DNA of 47,367 bases from Pseudobdellovibrionaceae bacterium (GTDB lineage: Bacteria > Bdellovibrionota > Bdellovibrionia > Bdellovibrionales > Bdellovibrionaceae). Every line of letters begins with the position of its first letter. Position 1 is the stretch's first letter. Positions 23,948 through 32,952 of the stretch are shown one piece after another. A program made the position numbers and the translations under genes. The notes under the pieces were generated by a model. It saw only the letters and a list, made by a program, of their open reading frames with translations. It was not told the origin of the DNA and made no database searches. The stretch is from assembly GCA_021731025.1 (NCBI GenBank), contig JAKFYD010000012.1, forward strand, positions 1 to 47,367. The letters are read 5' to 3'.

Positions 23948-26218
23948 ATGCTTAAGGAACACTCGTTAGAAACCAACATGCTTTACAAAAAATGGTTGCA
24001 GGTAAGATCAAAGGAAAATCCTGAAGATGTTCTGGAGATCTGGCGGGAAGAACGTGCTCGAAGAGTAGGCAAAGCTCTAGGATACAGTGGTATTGGACTC
24101 GCTTTTATTGCGACCGTCGCTGACGTTTTCTGGAGTCATCCAGCTGTTGTCATGACTGACGTCCTTCTTTTGTTTGGCTGTTCGCTTTCCCTCTACTGGC
24201 TGCATTCAGATCATCGACCAAAATATTATTGGTGGCCTTTGTACTGGACGTTCTGGATTAGCATTCAACCCAGTTTGTGGACAACCGGGGGCATCAACAG
24301 TCCCTTTCTAGGTATTGATCTTGCGGCCCTGTACGTTATCGGCGCTATCATGGATGTCAGAAGCCGCTCGTGGCATTATTTGTGTTTTGCTTTGGCTCAT
24401 CTTCCGTTTTTTTACTTCATCGAATTTTTTGTTCCTCTTGCGGCGAGCGGGCCACCCGTCGCATTAACCGCAATAATTACAGCGGTCACTTTTGGAGCTG
24501 TTTTTGTCTGTGTTCACGCCATTTTAAAAACAGAAATGGATTTATCCTTAGAATTTTCAGAACACTACCAGAGCTTAGTTGCAGCCGAGGATGAATTAAA
24601 ACGGAGCGAAAACCAATTGCGAGAAGCCCAATCCATCGCGCGAATGGGGAATTGGGAATGGGATATTAAGGGTGATCATATTTATTGGTCTGACGAGCTT
24701 TTCTCAATTTTCGAAGTGGAGAAAAAAGGATTTGATCCTTCTTTCAATGCTTATCTAGAGCGTCTCAATCCAAATGTGCGGAAAGAGATTTACGAGATCA
24801 TACAAAAATCGATGCAAACAGGTGAAGATTTTGTTTTTGAAAATAAAATCGAAAGTTCAAAAGGTTTAAAATTTATATATAGCCGTGGACGCGTCATTAA
24901 AAATAGTCAGGGTGAAACCGTTAAAATGGTTGGGACATCACAAGATGTAACAGACCGCAAAAGGATTGAATCCCAATTGAGAGACGCACATAACGAGCTT
25001 GAAAAACGGGTCGAAGAGAGAACCCTTCTGTTAGAGCAAAGCTTAGAGCGAGAAAAAAAAGCAAAAGAACTGGCCGAGAATGCAAATCAGGCAAAGATGC
25101 AATTCTTGGCGAATATGAGTCATGAAATTCGCACGCCCATGAATTCTATCATTGGCTTTTCTGATCTCTTGGCCTCTATGGAACATCTTTCTCAAGAAGC
25201 TAAAGATCACATCGAGCGCATCCGAAATAATGGAGCTCAGCTCCTTCACTTGATCGATGACATCCTCGATCTTTCAAAATTTGAGGCCGGGCAAATTCCC
25301 ATTCTTAAGAGCTCATTTATTTTAAAGAATTTAATAGATAATATTGCACGTTCTTTCATCCCAGCCTTGCAAGCCAAAAGTTTAGAGCTCAAAGTCGATT
25401 TTCAAATGCTGGATTCAACACAAGTGCTGATTGATCCCCTTCGTTTCAATCAGGTTGTCATAAATCTACTCAATAATTCGATCAAGTTTTCTCAAGCCGG
25501 TGAGATTAGATTAACCGTAAGTATGGAAAACATAAAAGGTAAACAAATTCTTATTAATGTCGATATCGAAGACTGTGGTGTGGGCATATCGGAAGAAAAT
25601 CAAAAAACTCTCTTTCAGCCTTTTAATCAGGGCGACAGCTCAGTGGCCCGTCGATTTGGTGGCAGTGGACTCGGTTTAGCACTTTCAAAGCGGATAGCTG
25701 AAGCCTTAGAAGGGAAACTGGAACTTAAGCGAAGCCAAATTGGGCAAGGAAGCCACTTTCGTTTTCAGATTCCCGCTGAAATTACGTCAACCGAAATCCC
25801 GGAAAAAAAAGTTAGAGCGACCAATCGCACACATTTGGTGACTGAAGATTTAAGTGGTAAACAAATTTTGCTAGCTGAAGATTCTGCAGATAACGCTCTC
25901 TTAGTTTGTCATTATATAAAATCCTTAGGAGTTAAGGTTGATGTTGTCACCGATGGCCTGCAGGCTGTTGAAATGGCGGGATTGAATTCTTATGATTGCA
26001 TTTTGATGGATATCCAGATGCCAGGAATGGATGGTTTGGAAGCCACTCGAAAAATTCGTGCTCAGGGATTCGAGAAAGTTATTATTGCACTAACGGCGCA
26101 TGCACTTCCTGCAGAATCTATAAAATCAATCCAAGCGGGCTGTGATATGCATTTGACTAAGCCCATCAACAAAACTGAGCTGATCAATGCCATCAGTGAA
26201 AGATTAAGCACTTCCTAA
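23948..26218 (+). CDS. Membrane hybrid histidine kinase: ~6 TM, PAS, HisKA, HATPase, receiver
   Basis: A 756-residue hybrid kinase. Six or so membrane helices occupy residues about 44-195, rich in Trp and Tyr (HRPKYYWWPLYWTFWIS). A PAS/PAC domain (about 228-338, ARMGNWEWDIKGDHIYW), a coiled linker (LEKRVEERTLLLEQSLE) and HisKA with His392 in ANMSHEIRTPMNS follow. HATPase_c comes next (LLNNSIKF, DCGVGIS, GGSGLGLALS). The receiver has Asp688 in CILMDIQMPGMDG and ends ALTAHALPAES...HLTKPIN. The start ATG has only a weak ribosome site; ATG 23981 is an alternative. It shares its kinase-receiver half with the kinases at 14811 and 20621. Confidence 0.92.
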   Translation: MLKEHSLETNMLYKKWLQVRSKENPEDVLEIWREERARRVGKALGYSGIGLAFIATVADVFWSHPAVVMTDVLLLFGCSLSLYWLHSDHRPKYYWWPLYWTFWISIQPSLWTTGGINSPFLGIDLAALYVIGAIMDVRSRSWHYLCFALAHLPFFYFIEFFVPLAASGPPVALTAIITAVTFGAVFVCVHAILKTEMDLSLEFSEHYQSLVAAEDELKRSENQLREAQSIARMGNWEWDIKGDHIYWSDELFSIFEVEKKGFDPSFNAYLERLNPNVRKEIYEIIQKSMQTGEDFVFENKIESSKGLKFIYSRGRVIKNSQGETVKMVGTSQDVTDRKRIESQLRDAHNELEKRVEERTLLLEQSLEREKKAKELAENANQAKMQFLANMSHEIRTPMNSIIGFSDLLASMEHLSQEAKDHIERIRNNGAQLLHLIDDILDLSKFEAGQIPILKSSFILKNLIDNIARSFIPALQAKSLELKVDFQMLDSTQVLIDPLRFNQVVINLLNNSIKFSQAGEIRLTVSMENIKGKQILINVDIEDCGVGISEENQKTLFQPFNQGDSSVARRFGGSGLGLALSKRIAEALEGKLELKRSQIGQGSHFRFQIPAEITSTEIPEKKVRATNRTHLVTEDLSGKQILLAEDSADNALLVCHYIKSLGVKVDVVTDGLQAVEMAGLNSYDCILMDIQMPGMDGLEATRKIRAQGFEKVIIALTAHALPAESIKSIQAGCDMHLTKPINKTELINAISERLSTS

Positions 26219-26293
26219 CCTCTTAGGACTATTTCCGAAAGAATTTTTGGTATATAAATTGCTGAACACAATAAGAATTAAAGGGGAACCTGT

Positions 26294-26851
26294 ATGTCCG
26301 ATAAAAAAGTCGCTGTTATCATTGGTAGTCTTCGAAAAGAATCATTTAACCGCAAAATGGCTCACGCTCTTTTGAAAATTGGAGCAAAAAATTTAAATTT
26401 TAAAATTTTAGAGATCAATGAGCTGCAAATGTACAATCAAGATCTTGACGAGAATCCCCCTGTAGCTTGGACTGAGTTTCGACAAAAATTAAAAGAATTT
26501 GATGCTGTTCTTTTTATAACTCCCGAATACAATCGTTCCGTTCCGGCAGTTCTAAAAAACGCCATTGATATTGGTTCACGTCCTTACGGGAAAAGTGCTT
26601 GGGATGGTAAGCCTGCAGCTGTCATCAGTGTTTCACCGAGTGCGATGGGAGGTTTCGGTGCCAATCATCATCTTCGGCAATCTTTGGTTTTCTTAAATAT
26701 GCCAACGATGCAGCAGCCTGAGGCTTACATTGGAAATGCGGCAAAAATATTTGATAATGAAGGCCAAGTGACTAATGATTCAACACGTGAGTATCTGCAA
26801 AAGTTTATGGATGCTTTTTCCCAATGGGTTTCTAAAAATTCATTAGGCTAA
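26294..26851 (+). CDS. NADPH-dependent FMN reductase (flavodoxin-like)
   Basis: A 185-residue flavodoxin-fold reductase. The start VAVIIGSLRKESFNRKMA is the FMN phosphate loop (GSxRxxSxN). LFITPEYNRSVPAVLKNAID is the family signature, and WDGKPAAVISVSPSAMGGF follows. Such enzymes use NADPH to reduce FMN, quinones or azo compounds. An AAGGGGAA site precedes the ATG. The DUF488 gene starts on the last base of its stop, so they are one operon. Confidence 0.93.
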   Translation: MSDKKVAVIIGSLRKESFNRKMAHALLKIGAKNLNFKILEINELQMYNQDLDENPPVAWTEFRQKLKEFDAVLFITPEYNRSVPAVLKNAIDIGSRPYGKSAWDGKPAAVISVSPSAMGGFGANHHLRQSLVFLNMPTMQQPEAYIGNAAKIFDNEGQVTNDSTREYLQKFMDAFSQWVSKNSLG

Positions 26852-27339
26852 TGATGGCTGGAAAAACAAAGATTTTCACGATCGGGTACGAAGGTTGCGA
26901 CATCAGTGAATTCCGTCGTTTTCTGAAAAAAAACAAGATTAAACTCTTAATTGATATAAGGAAAAATCCTGTTAGTCGCAAACGTGGATTTTCTAAAAAT
27001 AAATTGGCCCAAAATCTTGCTGAAGAAAAAATAAATTACCTTCATTACGCTCACTTGGGTGTCCCGTCGGCTTGGCGCAAACAAGCTAAAGAAAAGCTAA
27101 TGACTAGGAAGAAGATGTTTAGTGATTACCAAAAGAAAATATTGCCGAAGTGCCAGGACGAACTGAAAATTATTTTGGACTATGGTCATTCTCAGAAAAC
27201 CGCAATTCTCTGTTATGAAAACGATGCTTTAGACTGCCACCGACATTTTGTGGGAAATAAATTAAAGAAGATGTCCAAAAGTAAATTAGAAATTGTTGAT
27301 TTAAACCCAAAACCTAAATTGTCATCGCTTTTGTCTTAA
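26851..27339 (+). CDS. DUF488-family protein
   Basis: A 162-residue protein of the DUF488 family. Conserved parts are the start FTIGYEGCDISEFRRFLK, LLIDIRKNPVSRKRGFSK, the middle YLHYAHLGVPSAWR and the end AILCYENDALDCHRHFVG with a Cys-His-Arg triad. Function is unknown; it is a globular cytoplasmic protein. The start overlaps the reductase stop by one base (TAATG), and a second ATG at 26854 is possible. It is convergent with, and overlaps by 18 bases, the isochorismatase-like gene. Confidence 0.92.
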   Translation: MMAGKTKIFTIGYEGCDISEFRRFLKKNKIKLLIDIRKNPVSRKRGFSKNKLAQNLAEEKINYLHYAHLGVPSAWRKQAKEKLMTRKKMFSDYQKKILPKCQDELKIILDYGHSQKTAILCYENDALDCHRHFVGNKLKKMSKSKLEIVDLNPKPKLSSLLS

Positions 27340-27918
27340 AGTTTTTGAAAATTTAATATTTTTAGAAAATGGTGTATTTACACCGAAAGCAATTCGCATC
27401 TGTTCGAGAGCAACTTCAGTCTGGCGTTTGGTGTTGGCGGCCACACAATCTCGAGGAACCGTAATTTCATATTCACGCATGTGAGCATCATGGGCGGTAA
27501 AAAGAACACAAATATCAGTTGCAACACCGGTCATGATTAAATGACGGGTGCCTAATTGACGAAGTAGAATTTCCAAAGTTGTGGAATAGAAGCCCGAGTG
27601 TTTAGGTTTCAAAATAAAATAATCTTCATCATTGGGCTTAAGCGCTGTTGCCAGCTCACGTCCCATCGAATCTTCGGAGGAACAAGCTTTGTAAACTTCG
27701 CTCCATTCAGATCTCCATTGACCGAAATTGTCATTGACGTAAAGAACGGGAATACCCGATTTTTGGGCCCGTTCCTTAAGACGCGAAATTGTTTGAGCGA
27801 TAGGCTTTGCCTGCACCAGAAGTTTTTTGCTTCCGGGAAAATCCAAAGGATTCAGCATATCGATGATGAGCAAAGCATAGGAATGAGAATGCCTTACATG
27901 TTGGCCGGACTTTTTCAT
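27322..27918 (-). CDS. Isochorismatase-like cysteine hydrolase
   Basis: A 198-residue cysteine hydrolase. The catalytic Asp is in YALLIIDMLNPLDFPGS. The general-base Lys lies around YFILKPKHSGFYST. The nucleophile Cys is in MTGVATDICVLFTAHDA after a cis-peptide-like GVAT. The family includes nicotinamidase-like and isochorismatase-like amidases/hydrolases, and the substrate is unknown. It is the last gene of a minus-strand operon with an SRPBCC protein and a zinc dehydrogenase, spaced by 15 and 9 bases. Confidence 0.92.
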   Translation of the reverse strand: MKKSGQHVRHSHSYALLIIDMLNPLDFPGSKKLLVQAKPIAQTISRLKERAQKSGIPVLYVNDNFGQWRSEWSEVYKACSSEDSMGRELATALKPNDEDYFILKPKHSGFYSTTLEILLRQLGTRHLIMTGVATDICVLFTAHDAHMREYEITVPRDCVAANTKRQTEVALEQMRIAFGVNTPFSKNIKFSKTLRQKR

Positions 27919-27933
27919 GGGCCCTCAAAATTC

Positions 27934-29106
27934 TTAATTCATTTTAATAATAACTTTAATGCATTCATCTTTTTCATTATTAAAACTTCGGTAAGCCTCG
28001 GGACCCTCATCGATCTTAACTCGGTGACTGATAACAAAAGAGGGATCGATTTCATCATTCAGGATTCGCTCTAAAAGCGGCTGCATGTATCTTTGGGTGT
28101 GAGTTTGTCCCATTTTCAAAGTTAAACCCTTAGCGAAGGCAGCTCCGAAAGGAATTTTATCAAGGAAGCCTCCATACACTCCAGGAATAGAAACAGTTCC
28201 ACATTTACGACAGGCTTGAAGAGCTTGGCGAAGTGCATTTGGTCGGTCCGTTGCTAAACCCACTGCGGCTTTAACTCGGTCCATGCTGGCCACGAAGCTA
28301 TGGCCATGAGCTTCAAGCCCGACCGCATCGATACAAGAATCTGGGCCGCAACCGCCGGTTCTGTATTTGAGTTCATCAAACAATTCGTCTTCTTCATTGA
28401 AGTTGATCGTTTCGGCTCCGCTTCTTCGGGCCATTTCCAATCGACCTTCATAGTGATCAATAGCGATTACTCTTTCAGCGCCAAGAAGAAATGCACTTTT
28501 AATGGCCATCTGTCCAACCGGACCCGCTCCCCAAACAGCGACTGTATCACCTGGTTTAATATTGCAATTTTCCGCTGCCATATATCCTGTCGGAAAAATA
28601 TCACTCAGGAATAAAACTTTTTCATCTTCGATTGATCGCGGGACAAGCAAGGAATTTGTATCGACGTAGGGAACCCGAATGTATTCGGCTTGTCCTCCCG
28701 CGTAGCCACCATAAAGATGTGAGTAACCAAAAAGAGCGGCTCCAGAAAATCCGTAAAGTTTATCAGCCATGATGGCATTGGGATTTGTGTTATCGCAGGC
28801 CGAATATTCTTCGACCTTGCAGTGATGGCAACTTCCACAGGCGATATCAAAAGGAATTACGATTTTATCGCCGGCTTTAACTTTTTTGACTTGCGAACCA
28901 ATCTCGACAACTTCTCCCATGGTTTCATGACCTAAAATATCTCCCTTTTTCATGGTTGGAATGTAACCATCATAAAGGTGCAAATCTGATCCGCAAATAG
29001 CTGCCGTCGTAACTTTAATGATTGCATCCTTGGGGTTTAGAATTTTGGGTTCATAGACATTTTTAACTTGGACATCATGTTTACCTTGCCAACAGAGTGC
29101 TTTCAT
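27934..29106 (-). CDS. Zinc-dependent alcohol/formaldehyde dehydrogenase
   Basis: A 390-residue medium-chain dehydrogenase of the glutathione-independent formaldehyde dehydrogenase-like group. Catalytic zinc region: [14 protein letters not shown] and [12 protein letters not shown]. Structural zinc Cys cluster: [15 protein letters not shown]. The group-specific [27 protein letters not shown] and the Rossmann [18 protein letters not shown] are all present, with an acidic IAIDH at the second strand fitting NAD preference. It starts after an AAGGA site, nine bases past the SRPBCC stop. A different relic of this enzyme type lies at 8013-8138. Confidence 0.93.
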   Translation of the reverse strand: MKALCWQGKHDVQVKNVYEPKILNPKDAIIKVTTAAICGSDLHLYDGYIPTMKKGDILGHETMGEVVEIGSQVKKVKAGDKIVIPFDIACGSCHHCKVEEYSACDNTNPNAIMADKLYGFSGAALFGYSHLYGGYAGGQAEYIRVPYVDTNSLLVPRSIEDEKVLFLSDIFPTGYMAAENCNIKPGDTVAVWGAGPVGQMAIKSAFLLGAERVIAIDHYEGRLEMARRSGAETINFNEEDELFDELKYRTGGCGPDSCIDAVGLEAHGHSFVASMDRVKAAVGLATDRPNALRQALQACRKCGTVSIPGVYGGFLDKIPFGAAFAKGLTLKMGQTHTQRYMQPLLERILNDEIDPSFVISHRVKIDEGPEAYRSFNNEKDECIKVIIKMN

Positions 29107-29115
29107 ATTTCGTCC

Positions 29116-29721
29116 TTAGTGTTGAGTGTTTTCTGGGCGCTCGTTTTCCCCATGAGGTTGTCCTTCAGTGGTCGGTATCTCACCAGTTTCTAGGTAAGCT
29201 TTTAGTCGACGCAAATTGATTTGCGCCAATTGATCGGGGCTTTCCCCGGTCAAAGTGGTTACAAGTTCTGTAATTTTTCCGCCGGGCAAAGTGTAATCCA
29301 TGGATAAAGTCACTTGGGTTCTATTCCCACCTTGAGCTGGGGTAAAATAAACGGTGCCTTTGTTGTTCACTTGAGAATCCACCATGCTTTGCCAAGAAAT
29401 CATTTCTCCATGAATCTCTTGTGTAATTTTAGCATCCCACTCGGCTGTTAATCCTGATTTTATCCGAACAACCCAGTGCGATCTTTGGGGTGATAGAACG
29501 ATAATTTCGGAAACGCCCTTCATAAACAAAGTTAAATTTTTGAAATTTCTCCAGAAGTTATAAACTTCTATTGGGCTTGCATTTTCTATAGTAATGGCAT
29601 GTCTATTTTTGTTATCGGCCGCGTGATGAGATTCAAAGAATTTTTTACGGGCATGAAGAGAGTGAGGAGTGACCTTAGGTAAAGAACTTGATTTTGGGGT
29701 CGAAGTGTTTCGTGTTGGCAT
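29116..29721 (-). CDS. SRPBCC-family (cyclase/dehydrase-like) protein
   Basis: A 201-residue protein with a basic, Ser/Pro-rich N-terminus and an SRPBCC domain from about 40 to 180. The domain start AITIENASPIEVYNFWRNF is that of the polyketide-cyclase/dehydrase-type proteins, with SHWVVRIKSGLTAEWDAKI and TQVTLSMDYTLPGGKI in the sheet. It should bind a hydrophobic ligand, perhaps a lipid or quinone. A GGAG site precedes the ATG. It is the first gene of the operon with the zinc dehydrogenase and the isochorismatase-like hydrolase. Confidence 0.88.
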   Translation of the reverse strand: MPTRNTSTPKSSSLPKVTPHSLHARKKFFESHHAADNKNRHAITIENASPIEVYNFWRNFKNLTLFMKGVSEIIVLSPQRSHWVVRIKSGLTAEWDAKITQEIHGEMISWQSMVDSQVNNKGTVYFTPAQGGNRTQVTLSMDYTLPGGKITELVTTLTGESPDQLAQINLRRLKAYLETGEIPTTEGQPHGENERPENTQH

Positions 29722-29823
29722 TTTTTTTCTCCAAGATAAAGAGTCAAAAGCTAAACCTTTCCAGATTTAAAGATGAGGAAAAAAAGATTTTGAGGTGGAA
29801 ATTCTCCTCAAAAGTATTTTTAA

Positions 29824-30081
29824 TTAGCTTGTGGGACGGTTTTCAGCTCGATCAGTCAAATTGCTTTTTCCAATGTGTCGGGCACAATTAGCGCAGCAAA
29901 AAATTTGCCCATCGTCCTCTACGCCATGTCCTATAATCCGTGTATTACAATGAGCACAACGAGGAGCTAATTTATTGATGGCGCATTCAAAGCTATCAAA
30001 AACATATCTTTCATTATCCATGATAATAGAAAACGACTTATCGTAGATATTTCCACAATTTTCGCACTTCGAATTAAGCAT
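29824..30081 (-). CDS. Small Cys-rich zinc-binding protein (prokaryotic metallothionein-like)
   Basis: An 85-residue protein with eight cysteines: C6 and C9 (KCENCG), C33 (SFECAI), C42 and C45 (RCAHC), C62, C63 and C66 (FCCANCARH). It looks like two treble-clef or zinc-ribbon units, with the segment YDKSFSIIMDNERYVFDSFE between them. It resembles small proteins annotated as bacterial metallothionein-like. The ATG at 30081 follows GGAAGGGAGGGCGAA. An upstream TTG/ATG would add residues before the ribosome site and is less likely. Function unknown; likely zinc storage or zinc-dependent binding. Confidence 0.75.
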   Translation of the reverse strand: MLNSKCENCGNIYDKSFSIIMDNERYVFDSFECAINKLAPRCAHCNTRIIGHGVEDDGQIFCCANCARHIGKSNLTDRAENRPTS

Positions 30082-30221
30082 TTCGCCCTCCCTTCCAAGA
30101 GTTACCCAATGAAAAAGCAAAATCGGATCCAACAATTAAAAGAGTAAATTATTATTTGGCATATTCCCTGCATTTTCTAGCGGCTTTGATTTAACGAGAT
30201 CTTAAGCAAAGGATAATAATT

Positions 30222-31331
30222 ATGGCAAAAAAAATTCGCTACGGTGTTTTGGGACTAGGTCATATCGCTCAGGTTGCTGTTCTGCCAAGCTTTAAGAACG
30301 CAAAAAATTCAGAGCTAACAGCCTTAATTTCAGGAGATAAAAGAAAATTAAAAGAGCTTTCAAAAAAATATAAAGTTCAATCCAATTACCTCGAAGAAGA
30401 TTTCAGCCAGTGTCTTGAAGACGGTGTCATTGATGCTTTGTACATTGCGACTCCAAACACGGATCATCAACGTTACGTCGAAGAAGCAGTGGCGAAAGGA
30501 ATTCACGTGCTTTGTGAAAAGCCCCTCGCTCCAACTTCAAAGGAATGCTATTCCATTCTAAAAAACGTCAAGGAAAGTGATGTAAAATTCATGACGGCCT
30601 ACCGACTTCACTTTGATCCAGCAAATTTAAAAGTGGTTCAGCTTGCGCAGTCAGGCCGAATTGGTAATCCGCGGATATTCAATTCTGTTTTTACAATGCA
30701 GGTTAAAGATAAAAAGAATATTCGATTGCAAAAAGAAAAAGGGGGAGGGCCTCTCAGTGATATTGGAATCTATTGCATCAATGCAAGCCGATACATTTTT
30801 GGTGCAGAACCCACAGAAGTTTTTGCTCAGAGCTTAACTGATCCTAAAGACAGTCGATTCGACGAAGTTCCTGAAATGATCAGTGTTGTGATGAAGTTTC
30901 CCGAAGAACGTACAGCTAACTTTGTTTGCAGTTTTGGTGCGGCCGATTCTTCTCAGTATGATGTCCTAGGTACTAAGGGACGCATTACTTTGGACTCCGC
31001 CTATGACTATGCTCAAAAGATGGAATTAAGAATTTCTATCAACGACAAAGAAAAAGTGATTCGCTACGCGAAACACGATCAGTTCGGGGCTGAAATCAGT
31101 TATTTTTCAAAATGCATTTTGCAAAATAAAAATCCAGAACCTTCTGCCCTAGAAGGTTTGGCTGACATCTTGATCATCGAAGCGATTGAAAAATCACTCA
31201 AAACCGGTCGTCTCGAAAATGTGCAAAGTGTACAGAAATTGGATAGGCCATCGTCACGACAGAAAATAGTACGACCTGGAATTAAGGCGCCTAAAACTGT
31301 GCATGTAACCGGGCCCTCCGGAGGAAATTAA
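30222..31331 (+). CDS. Gfo/Idh/MocA-family oxidoreductase
   Basis: A 369-residue NAD(P)-dependent sugar-type oxidoreductase. The nucleotide-binding start is IRYGVLGLGHIAQVAVLPSF. IATPNTDHQRYVEEA is followed by the signature VLCEKPLAPTS with the catalytic Lys of the EKP motif. The C-terminal domain has GGGPLSDIGIYCINASRYIF with conserved D-x-G-x-Y/H. The substrate is probably a sugar or polyol. The tail (about 345-369) is Pro/Lys rich and longer than usual. The stop shares a TTAA with the convergent radical SAM gene. Confidence 0.92.
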   Translation: MAKKIRYGVLGLGHIAQVAVLPSFKNAKNSELTALISGDKRKLKELSKKYKVQSNYLEEDFSQCLEDGVIDALYIATPNTDHQRYVEEAVAKGIHVLCEKPLAPTSKECYSILKNVKESDVKFMTAYRLHFDPANLKVVQLAQSGRIGNPRIFNSVFTMQVKDKKNIRLQKEKGGGPLSDIGIYCINASRYIFGAEPTEVFAQSLTDPKDSRFDEVPEMISVVMKFPEERTANFVCSFGAADSSQYDVLGTKGRITLDSAYDYAQKMELRISINDKEKVIRYAKHDQFGAEISYFSKCILQNKNPEPSALEGLADILIIEAIEKSLKTGRLENVQSVQKLDRPSSRQKIVRPGIKAPKTVHVTGPSGGN

Positions 31332-32404
31332 AGTAAGCTTAACTGTTCGCCGGGACGCTTAAAAAATTCAGTCGACAATTCACTGTCAGAATTGTCTAAA
31401 TAATATTTTTTTCGAAAGAGATTAAAAATATTTTTAATATTCTCTGCTAACTGTCCTTCGCCATTCATTCGGGAAAAAAAGCGGGAATCATAAAGCTTAT
31501 CACCGCGAAGGTCTTTTAAGAAGTTAAGTATCTTTTCCTTGCGATCAGGGAAATGATTTTCGAGCCACTCGCTCCACAGTTCTTTAACCGAGTGGGGAAG
31601 CCGAACAACAACGTAACCTGCGCTCGTTGCCCCAGCTTCGGCGCTGGCTTTTAAGATCTGTGGTATTTCGTGATCAGTTAAACCCGGAATTACCGGTGCG
31701 ATATTTACCGACACCGGAATTCCGGCCTTAGCCAAAGTTTCAATCGCTTGCAAACGAGCCTGGGGAACCGAAGCCCGAGGCTCCATGATTTGAGATAACT
31801 TTTGATCTAAAGTTGTTACAGAAATCGTGACCTGGGTCGATTTTGCAGCCGCTAATTCGGTAAGTAGGTCTAAATCACGAGTGATTAAAGCATTTTTTGT
31901 AATAATATAAACAGGGTTCTTAAATTCATTAAAAACTTCGAGACACTGACGAGCCAATTTAAATTGGCGTTCTGCGGGCTGATAACAATCAGTAACCCCA
32001 CTCATCATAACGACTTCGGGAACCCACTTGGCAGATAGAAATTTTTCTCGTAACAGAGCAGGAGCGTTTTCTTTGACGAAAATTTTCGATTCAAAGTCTA
32101 ACCCTGCGGATAAGTTAAGATACTCGTGCGTTGGTCGCGCATAACAATACACACAGCCATGCTCACAGCCGCGGTAAAAATTTATGGAATTTCTGAAGCA
32201 GAGGTCGGGACTGTCATTTTCGGTCATTATGGTTCGTGAAGAGTCGCGGAAAAATTCTGTTTTTAAAAGAGGGCGCTCAGATTCTTCGACCTGATCAAAG
32301 AGATCATAATTAAGCTCGAGGCGGACATTGGAAAAACGATGATTTTCATTGGTGTCGACGCCTCGGCCTGGAGTTCGTGTAAATACGCCAGGTGCTTTTT
32401 TCAT
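31328..32404 (-). CDS. PA0069-family radical SAM protein
   Basis: A 358-residue radical SAM enzyme. The iron-sulphur ligand motif is C-x3-C-x2-C in YRGCEHGCVYCYARPTHEYL, and the SPL-like segment is VVMMSGVTDCYQPAERQFK. VYIITKNALITRDLDLL and VTTLDQKLSQIMEPRASVP are typical of the PA0069/Rv2578c group. It is related to spore photoproduct lyase-type proteins, but the reaction is unknown. The N-terminal 55 residues carry the group's RGVDTNENHRF motif. It is transcribed alone. Confidence 0.93.
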   Translation of the reverse strand: MKKAPGVFTRTPGRGVDTNENHRFSNVRLELNYDLFDQVEESERPLLKTEFFRDSSRTIMTENDSPDLCFRNSINFYRGCEHGCVYCYARPTHEYLNLSAGLDFESKIFVKENAPALLREKFLSAKWVPEVVMMSGVTDCYQPAERQFKLARQCLEVFNEFKNPVYIITKNALITRDLDLLTELAAAKSTQVTISVTTLDQKLSQIMEPRASVPQARLQAIETLAKAGIPVSVNIAPVIPGLTDHEIPQILKASAEAGATSAGYVVVRLPHSVKELWSEWLENHFPDRKEKILNFLKDLRGDKLYDSRFFSRMNGEGQLAENIKNIFNLFRKKYYLDNSDSELSTEFFKRPGEQLSLL

Positions 32405-32496
32405 GGGTTTTAATTATCTAACATTGAGCCTAAAATGGCAAGGAGCCCAGTTGAAAACTGAGCCCCTTTAATTCGATAACTTTGCAGTTATCAAGT

Positions 32497-32799
32497 TTAC
32501 TGTTTTTGTTGATTGTTACCAGTTGGCCGGTTGGTTTGTTGTCCCGAACCTTGGTTGCGTCCAGTTTCTTGGTTAGATTGATTTCCAGAGCGTCCCGTAT
32601 TTTCACGATCAGGTTGATTATTCACATTCGTGTTTCCTGTAGTTCCACCTTTTCGAGGATTTTCTTGAGCCATCATTGGGGGTGGATTTTCTTCAGGTTG
32701 TTGTGGTTCACTAGGATCCAATTCAGGAAATTCTTTGATGGGTGTATTTTTTTGATCACGATTTGGTGTTTGTTGATTTTGATCTTGAGTCGGTGTCAT
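32497..32799 (-). CDS. 100-residue Gln/Asn-rich disordered protein
   Basis: A hydrophilic protein of Gln, Asn, Pro, Thr and Gly (TPTQDQNQQTPNRDQKNTP at the start, RPTGNNQQKQ at the end). It has no predicted helix, no Cys and no membrane segment. A perfect GGAGG site eight bases before the ATG supports a real gene. There is a weak 7-bp hairpin just after the stop (32475-32492). The composition is like bacterial intrinsically disordered stress or adhesion proteins. No family is recognised. Confidence 0.6.
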   Translation of the reverse strand: MTPTQDQNQQTPNRDQKNTPIKEFPELDPSEPQQPEENPPPMMAQENPRKGGTTGNTNVNNQPDRENTGRSGNQSNQETGRNQGSGQQTNRPTGNNQQKQ

Positions 32800-32952
32800 A
32801 AAACCTCCGTAAAAAATTAGTAGTTTGTAAAATACAAACTGTTAGCACTAAAGACTGCAAGAGGGGGACCTGTTTGAACTGCCACATATTCCACATTAAA
32901 GAACAGCGGGATAATAATTGAACGATGCTGGGGTGAAAAAGAACATAATTCT

